Source of the DNA: JBPRGH01 sp051418055 | GTDB lineage: Bacteria; Bacteroidota; Bacteroidia; Cytophagales; Cyclobacteriaceae | DNA length: 64,000 nt | Reading direction: 5' to 3' | Assembly: GCA_051418055.1 (NCBI GenBank) | Contig: JBPRGH010000010.1 | Coordinates: 124,001 to 188,000, forward strand | In this document: one piece after another, positions 60,770 to 64,000 of the stretch | Layout of the letters: each line of letters starts with the position of its first letter | Numbering within the stretch: position 1 is the stretch's first letter | Notes under the pieces: model-generated | Told to the model about the DNA's origin: nothing | Database searches by the model: none | Seen by the model: the letters and a program-made list of their open reading frames with translations, nothing else | Made by a program: the position numbers and the translations under genes

Positions 60770-62527
60770 ATGAAGAAATTACTAGCATTATTATTTATGG
60801 CCGGGTCTATCCTAACCATCTCATCCTGTAGTGATGATGATGAGATTATAGATCTGGAGGCGCCTGTGCTTACTGCTCCTTCTCCTGCCGCTGTTCAGGT
60901 GGGTGAAACAACATCCTTAACTTTTCAATTAATAGCCGAGGCTGGTTTCGTCGAAGCATCTCTTTCTGCAGTGACTGGCGGTACTGCTAACATTACCTCT
61001 CAACCTGCCGCAGGTGATGAATCTGGTAATATTATAGTAGAATTTACAGCAGGGGCTGAAGCGGGTGCCGGTTCTTTTATTGTTACTGTTACTGATGAAG
61101 AGGGTGACTCTGATGATGCTACTGGTGTTATAAATATTTCTGCAAGTGCTGTACCTAAAATCACCGGGATCCCTGCATCTGCTTCAGTTCAGGCAGGTGA
61201 GCAATTAGGACCTGTAACGGCAACAATCGATATGGATGATGTTCCCGGAACATTGACTATAAATAAAAATGGTGTACAATTTGATATTATCGATGTTACA
61301 GCAGATGACCAGGCAATAGATTTTTCTTATACCCCTACAAGAGAAGAGTCCTCTTCTACAATTGAATTTGATTTTGTTGCTGAGGATGCTGATGGTGATA
61401 TAGCTACCATTACCCATATACTTACAGTTACGGCTCCGGCTATTCCGGTGAAAGTAATTGATAGTAACATTACTGCCAATACAACTTTTGATAGCGATAC
61501 GATTTATGAACTTGCCACTCGTGTAGCAGTTGTAAATGGAATTACTTTAACAATTGAGGCAGGTACTGTAATAAAAGGCCAGTCCGGTACAGGTTCTAAT
61601 GCAACTGCATTATTAATTGCAAGAGGGGCTAAATTAATGGCACAAGGTACTGCGGATGCTCCGATAATTTTCACTTCTGCATCAGATGATATCATACCTG
61701 GCCAGATTGTAAGCCCTAATATAGACCCTTCAGTGGATGGGCTCTGGGGAGGATTACTGATACTCGGAAATGCTCCGATTTCTGCTGATGCTGTTTCTGT
61801 ACAAATAGAAGGTATCCCTGCTACTGATCCAAATGGTCTTTATGGTGGTACTGATCCTGCAGATAATTCTGGTGTTATCCAATATGTTTCTGTTCGCCAT
61901 GGCGGCGCTAACATTGGTGAAGGAAACGAAATCAACGGGATTACACTTGGCGGTGTTGGTACCGGGACGATAATCGACCACATTGAGGTAGTTGGAAACC
62001 AGGATGACGGAATTGAATGGTTCGGTGGAACTGTAAATGTTACCTCTGCTTTAGTTTGGAATGCTGGTGACGATGCCATCGATGCTGACCAGGCTTATGC
62101 CGGTACCCTTAATAATTTTGTAGTGGTAAATCCTGGCGACGAAGCTTTCGAGCTTGATGGCCCTGAAGGTGCTCTTGCCAACGAAAATTATGTAATAAAA
62201 AATGGCACAGTATATCTTGGTGGGGCAAGTGGGATCATTGATTTTGATGCTAATACAGATGTAACAATGAGCAATATTCTGTTCTTCGGCCTTTCTTCCG
62301 GTCAGGATGTTGAAGAATATGCTGCACTTACAGTAGGTGAGATTACCGGAGGTTTTGAAGCAATCCTTCCTTCCGGAACTGTGGTAGGTGATTTCTTTAC
62401 TGGAATTGAGGATACTAAGGTAACAGCAATTGACGCACTTGGAAATGCAACCGTTGGTGCAGATATCTCTGCTTTCAACTGGACGTTTGCTGCAAAATCA
62501 GGTGCGCTTAGTGAAATAGGATTGTAA
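60770..62527 (+). CDS. Beta-helix-like secreted lipoprotein, partner of the TonB receptor
   Basis: 585 residues: lipoprotein signal (ILTISSC, Cys20), Asp-rich linker, two Ig-like/cadherin-like domains (about 30-130 and 130-225), then a long repetitive part (about 230-585). Its short strands (LTIEAGTVIKGQ, IQYVSVRHGG, IDHIEVVGNQDDGIEWFGG, AFELDGPEG) suggest a right-handed parallel beta-helix. It carries no T9SS domain. The receptor gene following after a terminator has the same upstream operator design, so the two probably work together, binding and passing a nutrient at the cell surface. Ligand unknown. Confidence 0.75.
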   Translation: MKKLLALLFMAGSILTISSCSDDDEIIDLEAPVLTAPSPAAVQVGETTSLTFQLIAEAGFVEASLSAVTGGTANITSQPAAGDESGNIIVEFTAGAEAGAGSFIVTVTDEEGDSDDATGVINISASAVPKITGIPASASVQAGEQLGPVTATIDMDDVPGTLTINKNGVQFDIIDVTADDQAIDFSYTPTREESSSTIEFDFVAEDADGDIATITHILTVTAPAIPVKVIDSNITANTTFDSDTIYELATRVAVVNGITLTIEAGTVIKGQSGTGSNATALLIARGAKLMAQGTADAPIIFTSASDDIIPGQIVSPNIDPSVDGLWGGLLILGNAPISADAVSVQIEGIPATDPNGLYGGTDPADNSGVIQYVSVRHGGANIGEGNEINGITLGGVGTGTIIDHIEVVGNQDDGIEWFGGTVNVTSALVWNAGDDAIDADQAYAGTLNNFVVVNPGDEAFELDGPEGALANENYVIKNGTVYLGGASGIIDFDANTDVTMSNILFFGLSSGQDVEEYAALTVGEITGGFEAILPSGTVVGDFFTGIEDTKVTAIDALGNATVGADISAFNWTFAAKSGALSEIGL

Positions 62528-62550
62528 CCCTGCGATTTACCAAAAGTTTA

Positions 62551-62580
62551 AAACCCCGATGTTTCTTAACATTGGGGTTT
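62551..62580 (+). terminator. Terminator after the lipoprotein gene
   Basis: A 13-bp stem (62551-62563 with 62568-62580, one G-T pair) with loop TCTT is followed by a T-run, 24 nt after the stop codon. Confidence 0.92.
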
Positions 62581-62596
62581 TTTTATCCTCAGCTGC

Positions 62597-62634
62597 GTAA
62601 CAAAGATTTAACAAGGACATAATTGTGTAGTAAC
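62597..62634 (+). promoter_or_regulatory. Pho-box-like array before the TonB receptor
   Basis: GTAAC at 62597-62601, TTAAC at 62608-62612, ATAAT at 62619-62623 and GTAAC at 62630-62634 lie exactly 11 bp apart. A CAnnTTTG element (62656-62663) follows 26 nt after the last unit. A consensus -33 is absent, as expected for an activator-dependent promoter. Confidence 0.55.
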
Positions 62635-62690
62635 CAAATTCGCTAGTTATAGATGCAACTTTGCAAAAGATTAGCAAAGAAATAAAGCAC

Positions 62691-64000
62691 ATGCTTAAAC
62701 TCCAAAATTTACTTTTTTTCGTATTTTTATTTTTATCAGTTTCTGCCTTTGCTCAAAAGGGTACTATAAGAGGTACAGTAATTGATGACGCTACAGGAGA
62801 ACTACTTTTTTCAGTAACAGTGGTGATCAAAGGTACAACTACGGGTGCCGTAACTGATTTTGATGGAAAATTCGAAATCCCAGCTGAGCCGGGTACTCAT
62901 GATCTACAGGCTTCTTATATAGGTTATCAGCCTATTACGATTTCCGGAGTGGAGGTAAAACCTGGTGAGGTGACCTTGATCGATCAGATCCGTCTAAAGG
63001 AAACATCACAGCAACTACAGGAGGTAGTAGTTAAAGCTGAAGTATTAAGGACTACAGAAGCAGCCCTGATGACCGTAAAGAGAAAATCAGCTAATCTGAT
63101 TGATGGTATTTCTGCTGCAAAATTTCGCAAAATAGGAGATTCTGATGCTGCCGCTGCTGCTAAAAGGATCACCGGCGTTTCTATAGATGGAGGGAAATAT
63201 GTATTTGTTCGCGGTTTGGGCGACCGCTACACTAAGACCCTTCTTAATGGAATGGATGTGCCAGGATTGGATCCTGATCGTAATTCACTGCAGATGGATA
63301 TTTTTCCTACCAATGTTCTGGACAATATAATTGTATCCAAATCTTTTACAGCGGACTTGCCGGCTGATTTTACCGGTGGTATCGTAAATATAGAAACCAA
63401 AGCTTTCCCTGATGAAAGATCACTTGTAGGAGCAGTTGGGTTGGGTTATAACCCAAGCATGCACTTCCAGGACAATTTCCTGACTTATGAAGGAGGGAAT
63501 ACTGATTTTCTGGCCTTTGATGATGGTACAAGAGAATTGCCATTCTCTGATGAAGAAATAACAAATAACACTACAGGCGGAATTATTGACCCACGGACTT
63601 TAGATCCAAATTCACCGGAAGGAAGAGATTATAAAAACCAGCTGAGAAGCTTTAACAATGAACTTGGTGCCATGGAAGGAACCAGCTTTATGGATTATAA
63701 CCTGAGCTTTTCGGCAGGTGATCAAACAGCTCTGGGAGATAATACATTAGGATATAATCTTGCACTTTCTTATAAGAACACTACTGATTTTTTTAACAAC
63801 GCACTATATGCCCGTTACGGACTTGATGAACGTGATCGTTCCAACTTTGAACTTGAAAGACGTGAATTGCAGACCGGTAGATTGGGAATAAATAATGTGT
63901 TGCTAGGTGGCCTTGCCGGATTAGCACTTAAAACTGATCATGCAAAATACCGCTTTAACCTACTCCATTTGCAAAATGGTGAAAAACGTGCAGGAATCTT
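62691..64000 (+). CDS. TonB-dependent outer-membrane receptor, 5' part (runs off the window)
   Basis: 436 codons are present without a stop. Signal peptide (about 1-22, ending AFAQ). A CarboxypepD_reg-like domain follows (about 24-105: GTIRGTVIDDATGELL, GTTTGAVTDFDGKFE, SYIGYQP). The plug domain (about 110-235) has VVVKAEVLRTTEAALM, AAKRITGVSI, FVRGLGDRYTKTLLNGMD and GGIVNIETK. The beginning of the 22-strand barrel comes last. It would import an unknown substrate using TonB energy. The promoter has a Pho-box-like array, so phosphate-limited expression is a reasonable hypothesis. Confidence 0.93.
   Translation, partial: MLKLQNLLFFVFLFLSVSAFAQKGTIRGTVIDDATGELLFSVTVVIKGTTTGAVTDFDGKFEIPAEPGTHDLQASYIGYQPITISGVEVKPGEVTLIDQIRLKETSQQLQEVVVKAEVLRTTEAALMTVKRKSANLIDGISAAKFRKIGDSDAAAAAKRITGVSIDGGKYVFVRGLGDRYTKTLLNGMDVPGLDPDRNSLQMDIFPTNVLDNIIVSKSFTADLPADFTGGIVNIETKAFPDERSLVGAVGLGYNPSMHFQDNFLTYEGGNTDFLAFDDGTRELPFSDEEITNNTTGGIIDPRTLDPNSPEGRDYKNQLRSFNNELGAMEGTSFMDYNLSFSAGDQTALGDNTLGYNLALSYKNTTDFFNNALYARYGLDERDRSNFELERRELQTGRLGINNVLLGGLAGLALKTDHAKYRFNLLHLQNGEKRAGI

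Overview
The window looks like chromosomal DNA of an AT-rich member of the Bacteroidota, most likely a Cytophagales-type bacterium. The reasons are a C-terminal type IX secretion (T9SS) sorting domain and SprB-type repeats in one giant surface protein, a TonB-dependent receptor with a CarboxypepD_reg-like N-terminus, DUF5916 and DUF4199 proteins, a LETM1-related biofilm-type protein, many lipoproteins with a plain Cys lipobox, scarce Shine-Dalgarno sequences, and promoter -7 elements of the TAnnTTTG type. No phage, plasmid or CRISPR module is seen. Most genes are housekeeping or envelope genes.

Layout. 0.2-13 kb: a DegP/HtrA protease, small unknown proteins, a decayed ABC-permease tail, a class III nucleotide cyclase, a PLP deaminase/desulfhydrase-like enzyme, RadA, phosphoglycerate mutase, an MsbA-like ABC exporter and a TerC-family transporter. 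13-19 kb: a tightly packed minus-strand operon, MutS-like membrane ATPase, HEAT/cyclophilin lipoprotein, purK and purE, each overlapping the next by 4 nt. It is preceded by a leader with a short ORF abutting a terminator hairpin, a possible attenuator. 19.6-21 kb: four small membrane proteins (YkvA, two holin-like, YtxH). 21-24 kb: an L,D-transpeptidase, a histidine-heptad lipoprotein and a dispersed repeat. 24-34 kb: seven co-directional genes encoding a GABA-type transaminase, nitrilase-fold amidase, VOC protein, Orn/Lys/Arg-type decarboxylase, ATP-grasp ligase, C45 Ntn-acyltransferase and succinate-semialdehyde dehydrogenase. They look like one amine/amide route ending in succinate, and this is the best candidate here for an undescribed pathway.

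34-36 kb: tRNA-Gly(GCC) and tRNA-Leu(UAA) with a promoter and hairpins, a degenerate tRNA-Gly-like copy, and a decayed copy of the tRNA-Leu 3' end about 1.4 kb away that brackets an unknown lipoprotein gene, a possible small integration scar. 36-53 kb: almost entirely minus-strand genes, including a DUF5916 outer-membrane protein, acyl-CoA dehydrogenase plus histidine kinase, a VKOR-like protein, MsrA, the SprB-repeat surface protein, the HutF/HutG pair, a murein-processing group (GH3, PBP4) and two thioredoxin-fold proteins. A 54-residue conserved-looking small protein lies at 42.7 kb.

53-64 kb: a 529-nt AT-rich intergenic region holds two perfect DnaA boxes (TTATCCACA) 20 bp apart, a third near-perfect box in inverse orientation and 20-bp-period direct repeats. 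Genes to its left run almost all leftward and those to its right lean rightward, so it is a candidate chromosomal origin. Then follow a ClC channel, nitronate monooxygenase, an exonuclease/GIY-YIG fusion, a MoxR ATPase, and a lipoprotein plus TonB receptor pair. Each of that pair has an upstream array of TTAAC/GTAAC elements spaced by about 11 bp (Pho-box-like), suggesting co-regulation by an OmpR/PhoB-type activator. The receptor gene runs off the window end.
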